Shown: positions 48,634 through 60,289, counted from the first letter of the stretch. The stretch is 64,000 nt of DNA from Pseudomonas gingeri (GCF_013385425.1 NZ_JACAQA010000016.1:21931-85930); one strand, 5' to 3'. The notes: generated by a model from the letters alone, not told the origin. Numbers and translations are program-made.

Positions 48634-50307
48634 ATGCTGGTGCACCTGTCCGTACATAACTACGCAATCGTCGAACATCTCGATCTGGAGCTGGATCGCG
48701 GGATGAGCGTAATCACTGGCGAAACCGGCGCCGGCAAGTCGATCATGCTCGACGCCCTCGGGCTGACCCTGGGCGATCGCGCCGACAGCGGCGTGGTCCG
48801 CCCCGGCGCGGACAAGGCCGACATCCTCGCTACCTTCGACCTCGAGGACATCCCCGAGGCCCGAGCCTGGCTCGCCGAACGCGACCTCGACAACGACGGT
48901 CCGTGCATCCTGCGCCGGGTCATTACCGCCGAAGGTCGCTCGCGCGGCTATATCAACGGCTCGCCGTGCCCCCAGGGCGACCTCAAGGCCCTCGGCGAAC
49001 TGCTGATCGACATCCACAGCCAGCACGAACACCAGTCCCTGCTGAAAACCGACACCCATCGCCGACTGCTCGACGAATACGCCGGCGCCACCGACCTCGC
49101 CCGCCAGGTACAGCTTGCCGCCCAGCGCTGGCGCCAGACCCGCCAGGAACTGGAGCGCCTCTCCAATTCCGGCGACGAACAGCGCGCCCGCCACCAACTG
49201 CTCAGCTACCAGCTCGAAGAACTCGAGAACCTCGGCCTGGGGGAAAACGAGCTGGGGGACCTGGAGCAGGAACACAAGAACCTGACCAACGCCGAAACCC
49301 TGCTCGGCATCTGCCGCCAGGTGGTGGAACAGTGCAGCGAAAGCGACTCGGGCAATGTGCTCAATGCCCTGACCGCGAGCCTCAATCGCCTGTCCAGCGT
49401 CAGCAACGGCTCCGGCTCACTGGGCGAAGCCACCAACCTGCTGGCCAGCGCGCAGATCCAGATCGAGGAAGCCGTCGGCGAACTGAACCGCTTCCTCGAC
49501 CACTTCGACGCCGACCCGGCCCGGTTGCAACAGCTGGAGGAGCGCCTGGACGCGATCTACACCCTGGCGCGCAAGCACCGCATCCAGCCAACGGAGGTAG
49601 CGACCCTCCAGCAAAAGCTGCTGGATGAAATCGAAACCCTCAATGCCAATGACGAAGCCATCGAGCGCCTCACCGAAGAACTCGCGGCTTATGCCCGACA
49701 CTATCAGGAACGGGCACGGGAACTTAGTGATCTACGTCATCAAGCGGCGACTGGCCTCGCCAATGCCGTGGAACAGGAAATCCAGCGCCTGGGCATGCCC
49801 GGCGGACGCTTCAGCATCGAACTGCACGCCAACACCAGCAACGAACCACTGCCTTATGGCCTTGAACTGGTCGAATTGCTGGTCAGCGCCAACCCCGGTC
49901 AGCCGCTCAAGGCCCTGGCCAAGGTGGCCTCGGGGGGCGAGCTGTCACGGATCAGCCTGGCGATCCAGGTCATCACCGCACAGACCTCGCGCATCCCGAC
50001 CCTGGTGTTCGACGAAGTGGACGTGGGTATCGGCGGCCCGACCGCCGAGATCGTCGGTCAACTGCTGCGTCGCCTCGGCGAGCGCGGGCAGGTACTGACC
50101 GTCACGCACCTGCCGCAAGTAGCGGCGCAAGGGCACCACCATCTATTTGTGCACAAGATGCGTGGTAGCGATGCCACCCGTACGGCAGTCTCGAAACTGA
50201 GCAAGGCTGAACGGATCGAAGAAGTCGCGCGCATGCTCGGGGGCATCGACCTGACCAAGGAGTCCCTGGCCCACGCGAAAAAGATGGTGATCACGGCCAA
50301 AGCCTGA
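48634..50307 (+). CDS. recN: DNA repair protein RecN
   Basis: RecN is an SMC-like ATPase needed for double-strand-break repair. The 557-residue protein has Walker A in G-E-T-G-A-G-K-S near residue 30, long coiled-coil arms (about residues 150-370), the ABC signature S-G-G-E-L-S-R-I-S-L, and Walker B in L-V-F-D-E-V-D-V-G-I-G-G. It diverges from grpE with 242 bases between the starts. An SOS (LexA) box was looked for by eye; an imperfect CTG...CAG-like arrangement near the -10 region was not convincing. Confidence 0.98.
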   Translation: MLVHLSVHNYAIVEHLDLELDRGMSVITGETGAGKSIMLDALGLTLGDRADSGVVRPGADKADILATFDLEDIPEARAWLAERDLDNDGPCILRRVITAEGRSRGYINGSPCPQGDLKALGELLIDIHSQHEHQSLLKTDTHRRLLDEYAGATDLARQVQLAAQRWRQTRQELERLSNSGDEQRARHQLLSYQLEELENLGLGENELGDLEQEHKNLTNAETLLGICRQVVEQCSESDSGNVLNALTASLNRLSSVSNGSGSLGEATNLLASAQIQIEEAVGELNRFLDHFDADPARLQQLEERLDAIYTLARKHRIQPTEVATLQQKLLDEIETLNANDEAIERLTEELAAYARHYQERARELSDLRHQAATGLANAVEQEIQRLGMPGGRFSIELHANTSNEPLPYGLELVELLVSANPGQPLKALAKVASGGELSRISLAIQVITAQTSRIPTLVFDEVDVGIGGPTAEIVGQLLRRLGERGQVLTVTHLPQVAAQGHHHLFVHKMRGSDATRTAVSKLSKAERIEEVARMLGGIDLTKESLAHAKKMVITAKA

Positions 50308-50350
50308 GTCCGGATATCGACACCCGGAAAAATCCGGCAACAAAAAACAC

Positions 50351-50374
50351 AAAGGCGACCCTGGGGTCGCCTTT
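50351..50374. terminator. Bidirectional terminator between recN and fur
   Basis: The ten-base stem AAAGGCGACC / GGTCGCCTTT has a CTGG loop. The minus-strand side continues GTGTTTTTTG, giving fur a good U tail. The plus side continues TGTTCG. Confidence 0.88.
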
Positions 50375-50406
50375 GTTCGCTTCGCGAACCGGTATCCGCG
50401 ACAGAC

Positions 50407-50814
50407 TTATTTTTTCTTTTTACGTACGTACAGCACCAGATTGTGGTCCACCAGCTCGAAATCGTGCTCTTCGGCGATAGCCTTCTGCAGCTTCTCGATT
50501 TCCGGGCTGGTGAATTCGATCACCTCGCTGGTATCCACGTTGACCATATGATCGTGGTGCCCGCCGTCCGCCAGCTCGAAGACCGCATGGCCGCCATCGA
50601 AATTGTGGCGAACCACCAACCCGGCCGCTTCGAACTGGGTCAGTACACGGTAGACCGTTGCCAGGCCAACATCCTCGCCCGCTTCCATCAGCGCCTTGTA
50701 GACATCCTCGGCGCTCATGTGACGCTGCTCGGCGGAATCAAGCATTTGCAGAATCTTGACCCGTGGCAGAGTCACTTTTAAGCCGGCTTTACGTAGTTCG
50801 CTATTTTCAACCAT
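50407..50814 (-). CDS. fur: Ferric uptake regulator Fur
   Basis: Fur represses iron uptake genes when bound to Fe(II). The 135-residue protein has the winged helix with T-V-Y-R-V-L-T-Q-F-E-A-A-G-L-V, and metal-binding H-H-D-H-M followed by V-D-T-S-E-V-I-E-F. The protein has no cysteine at all: the residue after H-H-D-H-M-V is Asn, where P. aeruginosa Fur has Cys as I recall. It therefore lacks the structural CxxC zinc site of E. coli Fur, as other Pseudomonas Fur proteins do. The C terminus is lysine rich. It is divergent from bamE. Confidence 0.98.
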   Translation of the reverse strand: MVENSELRKAGLKVTLPRVKILQMLDSAEQRHMSAEDVYKALMEAGEDVGLATVYRVLTQFEAAGLVVRHNFDGGHAVFELADGGHHDHMVNVDTSEVIEFTSPEIEKLQKAIAEEHDFELVDHNLVLYVRKKKK

Positions 50815-50911
50815 GGTCAGCTTTCTCGCGATGCTGCTTCGCAGCTTCTCTTAATACGGGTATGATCGGGGTTTACGTTGTCCCAGCCAAGATAGTGGAA
50901 GTCGCCCACCG

Positions 50912-51436
50912 ATGCAAAACACCAAGCTGTTGCTAACCAGTTTTACCTTAGTGGGACTGCTCGCACTCGCCGGTTGTTCATTCCCCGGGGTTTACAAAAT
51001 CGACATCCAACAGGGCAATGTCGTCACGCAGGACATGATAGACCAGTTGCGCCCGGGAATGACCCGCAAGCAAGTAAGGTTTATCATGGGCAACCCTCTG
51101 TTGGTCGACACATTCCACCCCAATCGCTGGGATTACCTGTATAGCCTGCAGCCCGGCGGCGGTGAACGCCAACAGGAGCGTGTCAGCCTGATCTTCAATG
51201 CCAATGATCAACTCGCCAGCCTGTCCGGCGACTTCAAGCCCGGCGTAAGCCGTGACGAAGCGATCCTGGGCAAGGACGGCACACAAGTGAACGCTCCGGC
51301 GCAGAATGCCGAGAAGCCGCAACCTGAGAAGCCGGTCAAGCCGGGTTCGCTGCTGGACCAGATCCAGAAGGATGTCGACGGCGTAAAAGCCGTACCGGTT
51401 CCGACGCCGCAACCGCTGGACACTACGCCGCAGTAA
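50912..51436 (+). CDS. bamE: Outer membrane assembly lipoprotein BamE (OmlA)
   Basis: BamE is part of the BAM complex that inserts beta-barrel proteins into the outer membrane. The 174-residue precursor has a signal peptide and lipobox L-A-L-A-G-C, so Cys22 should be lipidated. The SmpA/OmlA domain has Q-G-N-V-V-T-Q-D-M-I-D-Q-L-R-P-G-M-T-R and R-W-D-Y-L-Y. A proline-rich tail extends beyond the E. coli form (113 aa). It is divergently placed from fur with 97 bases between the starts, as in other pseudomonads. Confidence 0.97.
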   Translation: MQNTKLLLTSFTLVGLLALAGCSFPGVYKIDIQQGNVVTQDMIDQLRPGMTRKQVRFIMGNPLLVDTFHPNRWDYLYSLQPGGGERQQERVSLIFNANDQLASLSGDFKPGVSRDEAILGKDGTQVNAPAQNAEKPQPEKPVKPGSLLDQIQKDVDGVKAVPVPTPQPLDTTPQ

Positions 51437-51450
51437 AACGGCGGTACAAA

Positions 51451-51480
51451 AAAAGCCCGGCATGTCCGGGCTTTTTTTTG
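51451..51480. terminator. Bidirectional terminator between bamE and rnfH
   Basis: AAGCCCGG / CCGGGCTT with a five-base loop is flanked by A-runs on the left and T8 on the right, so it serves both convergent genes. Confidence 0.93.
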
Positions 51481-51481
51481 G

Positions 51482-51796
51482 CTACAGGTTTTGCGCCTTG
51501 GCCTTGGCCGCTTTTTCCGCACGCAGGCGCCGGACTTCCTTGGGATCGGCCAGCAAGGGACGATAGATTTCGATGCGATCGCCCTCCTTCACCGTGCGGC
51601 TATCGGCATCGGCGATCGCCTTGCCGAAAATCCCCAGCGGACAGCTTGCTACATCCAGCCCGGGAAACTGCTCGGCGATCCCCGACAGGCGCACCGCCGC
51701 CCGCAACGTCGTTCCCGCCGGCACTGAAACCGCCTGCAGGCACTGACGCCCGATATCGGCGTAAACCACCTCTATCGCGATCATGGGCTCAACCAT
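51482..51796 (-). CDS. rnfH: RnfH family ubiquitin-fold protein
   Basis: The 104-residue protein is of the UPF0125/RnfH family, small beta-grasp proteins. I see I-A-I-E-V-V-Y-A, P-A-G-T-T-L-R-A-A-V, C-P-L-G-I-F-G-K and the C-terminal D-R-I-E-I-Y-R-P-L-L-A-D-P-K-E-V-R-R. Two starts are possible: ATG at 51796, which overlaps ratA by eight bases, and ATG at 51784. Neither has a strong ribosome binding site, so coupling to ratA is likely. It pairs with ratA (a type II toxin-antitoxin label has been used for the pair, but the physiology is uncertain). Confidence 0.9.
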   Translation of the reverse strand: MVEPMIAIEVVYADIGRQCLQAVSVPAGTTLRAAVRLSGIAEQFPGLDVASCPLGIFGKAIADADSRTVKEGDRIEIYRPLLADPKEVRRLRAEKAAKAKAQNL

Positions 51797-52223
51797 GGAG
51801 TTGCTTGGCCCGCTGACAGAAGGCATCCACCAGGGTATTGGCCGCCTGATTGAACAGCGGCCCCAGGGTTGCCCGCACGAGGGGCCCGGCGTAATCGAAG
51901 GTCATGTCCAGGCTGATCTTGCAGGCTTTCTCCCCCAGGGGCTTGAACACCCAGACACCGTGCAACTGAGTGAACGGCCCCTCTTCCAGGTTCATTTCAA
52001 TCGAGTGCCCCGGCAGCAGCGTATTGCGGGTGACGAAATGCTGGCTCAAGCCCGCCTTGGCTACCCCCAGCGTGGCACGCATGTGCACCTCCGAGCTTTC
52101 CAGCACCTGGGCCGTCGAGCACCACGGCAGGAACTCCGGGTAACGCGCCACGTCGTTCACCAGGTCATAAAGCGCCTGTGCCGGGTAAGGCAGCAAGGCC
52201 GAACGTTGAATATGGGTCGTCAT
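51789..52223 (-). CDS. ratA: RatA, START-domain ribosome-associated protein
   Basis: The 144-residue protein belongs to the START/polyketide-cyclase-like family. In E. coli RatA is reported to block 50S-30S joining; its relatives in mitochondria (Coq10) bind ubiquinone. Motifs seen are L-L-P-Y-P-A-Q-A-L-Y-D-L-V-N-D-V, Y-P-E-F-L-P-W-C and N-Q-A-A-N-T-L-V-D-A-F. Start at 52223 (M-T-T-H-I-Q-R-S-A). It is divergent from smpB with 127 bases between the starts, a conserved arrangement. Toxin function here is unproven. Confidence 0.92.
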   Translation of the reverse strand: MTTHIQRSALLPYPAQALYDLVNDVARYPEFLPWCSTAQVLESSEVHMRATLGVAKAGLSQHFVTRNTLLPGHSIEMNLEEGPFTQLHGVWVFKPLGEKACKISLDMTFDYAGPLVRATLGPLFNQAANTLVDAFCQRAKQLHG

Positions 52224-52350
52224 GTCAGCGTTGATTCCACAGCTGGGCGGCAAACAAAAGTGCGCGCATTGTCCGGGATTCATCCTACGCGCTCAAGCAC
52301 GCAGCTTCACCGTAGCCGAGTGACGCGCAACTCCCTATAATGCCGCCCCT

Positions 52351-52833
52351 ATGGCTAAACAGAAGAAGCACCCCACAGGGACCATCGCGCAAAATAAAAA
52401 GGCGCGCCACGATTACTTCGTCGAACAACGGTTCGAGGCTGGTCTGGTCCTGGCCGGCTGGGAAGTAAAGAGTCTGCGTGCAGGCAAGGCACAACTGGTC
52501 GACAGTTATGTGCTGCTCAAGAACGGTGAGGCCTGGCTGTTCGGCAGCCACTTCACGCCGTTGACGACCGCCAGCACCCACGTCATTGCCGACCCGACGC
52601 GCACGCGCAAGCTGCTGCTCAACCAGCGCGAGCTGGAAAAGATCCATGCGGCCGTGCAGCAGAAGGGCCATGCCTGTGTCTGCCTGTCGCTGTATTGGAG
52701 CAAGCACCTGGTCAAGTGCGAGATCGCCCTGGGCAAGGGCAAGAAGGAATACGACAAGCGCGATACCGAGCGCGAGCGTGATGCCAACCGGGACTTGCAG
52801 CGCGCCGTGCGCAACAAGGGCAAGGAAGACTGA
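52351..52833 (+). CDS. smpB: SsrA-binding protein SmpB
   Basis: SmpB binds tmRNA and guides it into stalled ribosomes. The 160-residue protein has A-Q-N-K-K-A-R-H-D-Y-F, G-W-E-V-K-S-L-R-A-G, the L-x-S-H-F segment and the basic C-terminal tail (R-D-T-E-R-E-R-D-A-N-R-D). The partner RNA gene, ssrA, is about 7.5 kb downstream, beyond the lactate locus. Confidence 0.98.
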   Translation: MAKQKKHPTGTIAQNKKARHDYFVEQRFEAGLVLAGWEVKSLRAGKAQLVDSYVLLKNGEAWLFGSHFTPLTTASTHVIADPTRTRKLLLNQRELEKIHAAVQQKGHACVCLSLYWSKHLVKCEIALGKGKKEYDKRDTERERDANRDLQRAVRNKGKED

Positions 52834-52860
52834 ACCTGATCCCGAGAGCGCCATATCACC

Positions 52861-52950
52861 TGTGGGAGCAGAGCTTGCTCGCGAAGAGGACCTCAAGGCC
52901 GCCAAAAGCTTCGCGGCGGTGCGGCGATCCGACAAGCTCCGCTCCCACAG
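52861..52950. repeat. REP-like inverted repeat after smpB
   Basis: TGTGGGAGCAGAGCTTGCTC at 52861 begins a diverged copy of the REP seen elsewhere; the inverted arm ends GCTCCGCTCCCACAG at 52950. It fills most of the 135-base gap between the convergent smpB and lldR genes. Confidence 0.85.
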
Positions 52951-52968
52951 GTTTTGTATCTCTCGCCT

Positions 52969-53736
52969 TCAGATTCCCTTGCGCCGCTCCGCCCGTGCCA
53001 CCCGCTGCACTTCCTGGCGCACTTCCTCCAGCACCTCCTGCACATACAGAATATGCCGGCTGGACACTTCGCGCGCGTCTTCGGCACGCCCCTCGATAAT
53101 CGCCAGGTACAGCTCGCGGTGCTGGTTGATCAGCATGTCCCGGGTTTCGCTGCGCTGCTTGTACATGCCGCCAATGTTGGTCACCACATTGCGCTTGAGC
53201 AGATCGAACAAGCCGCGGATGGTATGCAGCAACACCGCGTTATGACTCGCCTCGGCAATCGCCAGGTGAAAACTCGCGTCCGCCGCGCCCTCCTCCGCCC
53301 GGCTCACCTCATCCGCACGCCCATAGCAACTCTGCAGATGCTCAAAGGCCACCCGCAGGCGCTCCCGATCCGCCTCGGTCGCCCGCAATGCCGCGTAATA
53401 CGCACAAGACGCCTCCAGGGTATGACGAAACTCCAGCAGGTCACGCTGGGCCTCCGGATTGCTTTCCAGCAGATGCAGCAACGGATCGCTGAAGGTCGAA
53501 CCCAGCGACTCCACCACGTAATTGCCACCGCCCTGGCGGCTGACCAGCAGCCCCTTGGCCACCAGTTTCTGGATCGCCTCGCGCAGCGACGGCCGTGAGA
53601 CACCGAACTGCTCGGCCAGCGCGCGCTCGGCCGGCAGCCGCTCACCGGCCTTGAGCGTGCCCTCGAGGATCATCTCCTCCAGCCGCTGGACAATATCGTC
53701 AGACAAACGGCGCTGACGAACCTGATCAAACCCCAT
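52969..53736 (-). CDS. lldR: FadR-type regulator of lactate genes (LldR-like)
   Basis: The 255-residue GntR/FadR-family regulator has an N-terminal winged helix (L-S-D-D-I-V-Q-R-L, then G-V-S-R-P-S-L-R-E-A-I) and a C-terminal FCD ligand domain with metal-type histidines (F-H-L-A-I-A-E-A-S-H-N, later H-R-E-L-Y). Start is the ATG at 53736 with AGGAG six bases before it; a GTG just upstream is less well placed. It is divergent from lldP and faces a perfect operator. I infer that it represses lldP-lldD-dld and that lactate releases it, as in P. aeruginosa and P. stutzeri. Confidence 0.93.
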   Translation of the reverse strand: MGFDQVRQRRLSDDIVQRLEEMILEGTLKAGERLPAERALAEQFGVSRPSLREAIQKLVAKGLLVSRQGGGNYVVESLGSTFSDPLLHLLESNPEAQRDLLEFRHTLEASCAYYAALRATEADRERLRVAFEHLQSCYGRADEVSRAEEGAADASFHLAIAEASHNAVLLHTIRGLFDLLKRNVVTNIGGMYKQRSETRDMLINQHRELYLAIIEGRAEDAREVSSRHILYVQEVLEEVRQEVQRVARAERRKGI

Positions 53737-53882
53737 CACTCACTCCTCACGATCCCGAACCCTTGCCGGGACTGCCTATTCTGGCCTATCGAGGCACGAC
53801 CGGCACCTGCCAGACACGACATAAATCACCTGCTCAGCCCTCTCGCCGACCACCTATCAGACGAAAGTTTCAGGGCGGCAAA

Positions 53883-53910
53883 TTGACACATCCCTAACAA
53901 GGCTTTTAAC
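53883..53910 (+). promoter_or_regulatory. Probable sigma-70 promoter of lldP
   Basis: TTGACA (53883-53888) is a perfect -35. TTTAAC (53905-53910), 16 bases on, is a plausible -10. The LldR-type operator lies about 20 bases downstream, where bound repressor would block transcription. Confidence 0.7.
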
Positions 53911-53929
53911 CTAGCGTCCGGCGATTGTA

Positions 53930-53946
53930 AATTGGTATTACCAATT
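53930..53946. promoter_or_regulatory. LldR/PdhR-type operator
   Basis: AATTGGTATTACCAATT is a perfect 17-base palindrome. It fits AATTGGT-N3-ACCAATT, the pattern bound by FadR-subfamily regulators such as LldR and PdhR. It sits just after the presumed lldP promoter. Confidence 0.92.
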
Positions 53947-53997
53947 ATCCAAATCCCCATCAGTGCCTGACCAACAACAATTAGGGGCCACCCCACT

Positions 53998-55692
53998 ATG
54001 CAAACCTGGCAACAGCTCTACAGCCCTCTCGGCAGCCTCGGCCTGTCCGCTCTCGCGGCCGTGATTCCCATCGTGTTCTTCTTCCTGGCCCTGGCGGTGT
54101 TTCGCCTCAAGGGTCATGTCGCGGGCAGCATTACCCTCGCGCTGTCGATCCTGGTGGCGATCTTCGCCTTCAAGATGCCGGTCGACATGGCGCTCGCCGC
54201 CGCCGGCTACGGATTTGCCTACGGCCTGTGGCCCATTGCCTGGATCATCGTGGCGGCGGTGTTCCTCTACAAATTGACGGTCAAGAGCGGCCAGTTCGAA
54301 ATCATCCGCAGTTCGGTGCTGTCGATTACCGATGACCAGCGCCTGCAAGTGCTGCTGATCGGCTTCTGCTTCGGCGCCTTCCTGGAAGGTGCCGCCGGCT
54401 TCGGCGCCCCGGTGGCGATCACCGCCGCCCTGCTGGTCGGCCTGGGCTTCAACCCGCTCTATGCCGCCGGCCTGTGCCTGATCGCCAACACCGCACCGGT
54501 GGCCTTCGGCGCCCTCGGTATCCCGATCATCGTTGCAGGCCAGGTCACTGGCATCGACGCGTTCAAGATCGGCGCCATGGCCGGTCGCCAACTGCCGCTG
54601 CTGTCGTTGTTCGTGCCGTTCTGGCTGGTGTTCATGATGGACGGCCTGCGCGGCGTGCGGGAAACCTGGCCGGCGGCCCTGGTGGCCGGCCTGAGCTTTG
54701 CCGTGACCCAGTTCTTCACCTCGAACTTCATCGGCCCGGAACTGCCGGACATCACCTCGGCGCTGGTCAGCCTGGTCTCCCTGACCTTGTTCCTGAAAAT
54801 CTGGCAACCCAAGCGCACCGCCGGCGCGCAGATCGCCGGTGCCGCCGCGGGTGTGTTGAGCACCGCCAGCGCCGGCGGTTTCGGCCAGCCGCGCAGCAGC
54901 CTCGCCTCGCCCTACAGCCTGGGCCAGATCTTCAAGGCCTGGTCGCCGTTCCTGATCCTCACCGTGCTGGTGACGATCTGGACCCTGAAGTCGTTCAAGG
55001 CGTTGTTCGCCACTGGCGGCGCGATGTACGGCACGGTGTTCAGCTTTGCCATCCCGCACCTCGACCAACTGGTGATCAAGACCGCGCCGATCGTCGCGGC
55101 GCCCACCCCGATTGCAGCGATCTTCAAGCTCGACCCGATCGCGGCCACCGGCACGGCGATTTTCTTCTCCGCCCTGGTGTCGATGCTGATCCTGAAAATC
55201 GATATCAAAACTGGTCTGACCACTTTTAAAGAAACCCTGTACGAGCTGCGCTGGCCGATCCTGTCCATCGGCATGGTGCTGGCCTTCGCCTTCGTCACCA
55301 ACTACTCGGGCATGTCCTCGACCATGGCCCTGGTCCTGGCCGCGACCGGCGCCGCGTTCCCGTTCTTCTCGCCGTTCCTCGGCTGGCTGGGGGTGTTCCT
55401 CACCGGTTCCGATACCTCGTCCAACGCCCTGTTCAGCTCCCTGCAGGCCACCACCGGACACCAGATCGGCGTCAGCGACACCCTGCTGGTGGCGGCCAAT
55501 ACCAGCGGCGGCGTAACCGGCAAGATGATCTCCCCGCAATCGATCGCCGTGGCCTGCGCCGCCACCGGCCTGGTGGGCAAGGAGTCGGATCTGTTCCGCT
55601 TCACCCTCAAGCACAGCCTGTTCTTCGCCACCATTGTCGGGCTGATCACCCTGGCCCAGGCCTATATCTTCACCGGCATGCTGGTGCACTAA
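53998..55692 (+). CDS. lldP: L-lactate permease
   Basis: LldP brings lactate (and glycolate) into the cell with protons. The 564-residue protein is hydrophobic throughout with about 13 membrane helices. The family blocks G-A-F-L-E-G-A-A-G-F-G-A-P and N-T-A-P-V-A-F-G-A-L-G-I-P are present, with G-S-D-T-S-S-N-A-L-F and N-T-S-G-G-V-T-G-K-M-I-S-P-Q near the end. It is the first gene of lldP-lldD-dld. Confidence 0.98.
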   Translation: MQTWQQLYSPLGSLGLSALAAVIPIVFFFLALAVFRLKGHVAGSITLALSILVAIFAFKMPVDMALAAAGYGFAYGLWPIAWIIVAAVFLYKLTVKSGQFEIIRSSVLSITDDQRLQVLLIGFCFGAFLEGAAGFGAPVAITAALLVGLGFNPLYAAGLCLIANTAPVAFGALGIPIIVAGQVTGIDAFKIGAMAGRQLPLLSLFVPFWLVFMMDGLRGVRETWPAALVAGLSFAVTQFFTSNFIGPELPDITSALVSLVSLTLFLKIWQPKRTAGAQIAGAAAGVLSTASAGGFGQPRSSLASPYSLGQIFKAWSPFLILTVLVTIWTLKSFKALFATGGAMYGTVFSFAIPHLDQLVIKTAPIVAAPTPIAAIFKLDPIAATGTAIFFSALVSMLILKIDIKTGLTTFKETLYELRWPILSIGMVLAFAFVTNYSGMSSTMALVLAATGAAFPFFSPFLGWLGVFLTGSDTSSNALFSSLQATTGHQIGVSDTLLVAANTSGGVTGKMISPQSIAVACAATGLVGKESDLFRFTLKHSLFFATIVGLITLAQAYIFTGMLVH

Positions 55693-55762
55693 AGTGACAA
55701 GGGCCGGGGGCCTGTCGAAGCCCCCGGCAACCGTTCCCTTTCAACCAAGGCTGCGAGCCCCC

Positions 55763-56908
55763 ATGATTATTTCCGCCTCTACCGATTACCGCGCAGCGGC
55801 CCAACGCAAACTGCCGCCGTTCCTGTTCCACTATGCCGACGGCGGCGCCTACGCCGAACACACCCTGCGTCATAACGTCGAGGACCTGGCGAACATCGCC
55901 CTGCGTCAGCGCGTGCTGAAGAACATGTCCGAGCTGAGCCTGGAAACCCGGCTGTTCAATGAGACCTTGAGCATGCCGGTGGCCCTGGCGCCCGTCGGCC
56001 TGACCGGCATGTATGCCCGTCGCGGCGAGGTTCAGGCGGCCCGCGCGGCGGCGGCCAAGGGCATTCCCTTTACGATGTCGACCGTGTCGGTCTGTCCGAT
56101 CGAGGAAGTGGCCCCGGCCATCAGTCGCCCCATGTGGTTCCAGCTGTACGTACTCAAGGACCGCGGCTTTATGCGCAATGCCCTGGAGCGCGCCAAGGCA
56201 GCGGGTGTCACCACCCTGGTCTTTACCGTGGACATGCCGGTGCCGGGCGCCCGCTACCGTGATGCGCACTCCGGGATGAGCGGTCCGAACGCGCCGCTGC
56301 GGCGGGTCTGGCAAGCCATGACTCACCCGCAGTGGGCCTGGGACGTGGGCCTGATGGGCAAGCCCCACGACCTCGGCAATATCTCGAAGTATCGCGGTAA
56401 CCCGACCGGCCTGGGCGACTACATCGGCTGGCTGGGCAACAACTTCGACCCGTCGATTTCCTGGAAGGACCTGGAGTGGATCCGCGAGTTCTGGGAAGGG
56501 CCGATGGTCATCAAGGGTATTCTCGATCCGCAGGATGCCAGGGACGCGGTGAAATTCGGTGCCGACGGCATCGTGGTCTCCAACCATGGCGGTCGCCAGC
56601 TCGACGGCGTACTGTCCAGCGCCCGCGCCCTGCCGGCCATTGCCGATGCGGTGAAAGGCGACCTGAAGATCCTCGCCGACTCCGGCATCCGCAGCGGCCT
56701 GGACGTGGTGCGTATGATCGCTCTGGGCGCGGACACCGTACTGATCGGCCGCGCGTTCCTCTACGCACTCGCCGTCGCCGGTGAAGCGGGCGTGAAGAAT
56801 CTGCTGGACCTGTTCGAGAAGGAAATGCGCGTGGCCATGGTGCTCACCGGCGCCAAGTCCATCAGCGAGATCAACCGTGATTCGCTGGTTCGTGAACTGG
56901 GCGCCTGA
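55763..56908 (+). CDS. lldD: L-lactate dehydrogenase (FMN, quinone-linked)
   Basis: LldD oxidises L-lactate to pyruvate and passes electrons to the quinone pool. The 381-residue FMN protein has the N-terminal Y-R-A-A-A-Q-R-K-L-P block, the Y-A-D-G-G-A-Y substrate segment and the catalytic His in V-S-N-H-G-G-R-Q-L-D-G. The FMN phosphate motif D-S-G-I-R-S-G-L-D-V-V follows. The ATG at 55763 is 70 bases after lldP. Confidence 0.98.
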   Translation: MIISASTDYRAAAQRKLPPFLFHYADGGAYAEHTLRHNVEDLANIALRQRVLKNMSELSLETRLFNETLSMPVALAPVGLTGMYARRGEVQAARAAAAKGIPFTMSTVSVCPIEEVAPAISRPMWFQLYVLKDRGFMRNALERAKAAGVTTLVFTVDMPVPGARYRDAHSGMSGPNAPLRRVWQAMTHPQWAWDVGLMGKPHDLGNISKYRGNPTGLGDYIGWLGNNFDPSISWKDLEWIREFWEGPMVIKGILDPQDARDAVKFGADGIVVSNHGGRQLDGVLSSARALPAIADAVKGDLKILADSGIRSGLDVVRMIALGADTVLIGRAFLYALAVAGEAGVKNLLDLFEKEMRVAMVLTGAKSISEINRDSLVRELGA

Positions 56909-56988
56909 ACAGCGCGCCCAAACGAATCACCGCCTGATTGAACGGGGCACGTCGCGCACCAGACGCCGCGACCCCGTGAGGAGTTTGC

Positions 56989-59805
<2,817 letters not shown>

Positions 59806-59931
59806 AAACAGAACCTTGGCTGCCGGCGGCAGTCTATAGACCAAGTCTCGCGAAAGCGGGACTTCCTCCCCTACTCGACAGTCTGTGCTGATGGCCGATG
59901 ACGTCGGGCTACTCAGTTCAAGGAGTCATGC

Positions 59932-60210
59932 ATGAATCGTTCTGTGCTGCTGGGTCTGTTCGTCAGCGCTTGCGTCCTGGCCGCGCCTGCGTTTGCCTCG
60001 GCGGAGAAGGATCTTTGCGCGATCAAACTGCAGGCGCTCGACACTGCCAGGACCCAGTTGGCCCCCAATCAGCAGGCCAACTTCGACACCAATATCCAGC
60101 AAGCCAGGGCCGCCGGGGATAAAAACACCCTTGACGGCGCCAGGGAGTGCATCGCCATCGCCGACCGGACGCTCCAGGAAATCCAGAGCAGCCCGAAAAG
60201 CGCCCCGTAA
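59932..60210 (+). CDS. Small secreted protein of unknown function
   Basis: The 92-residue precursor has a good signal peptide (M-N-R-S, hydrophobic core, A-F-A cleavage near residue 22). The mature part is mostly helical, with two cysteines (C29 and C73) that could form a disulfide. An AAGGAG ribosome binding site precedes the ATG. Similar small DUF-type periplasmic proteins are common in Pseudomonas. I do not recognise a named family. It lies 80 bases upstream of ssrA. Confidence 0.7.
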   Translation: MNRSVLLGLFVSACVLAAPAFASAEKDLCAIKLQALDTARTQLAPNQQANFDTNIQQARAAGDKNTLDGARECIAIADRTLQEIQSSPKSAP

Positions 60211-60289
60211 ACCTGGCCCGCATCGGGATGGCCTTGCGAGCCAGATTGGCGTACACTGTGCATGCCTGCTGGTTACGTACAGCAGGCAC

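Noticed and set aside
51482..52223. rnfH-ratA as a classical toxin-antitoxin system
   Set aside because: The pair is core genome and conserved across gammaproteobacteria next to smpB; nothing in the sequence supports addiction-type function.
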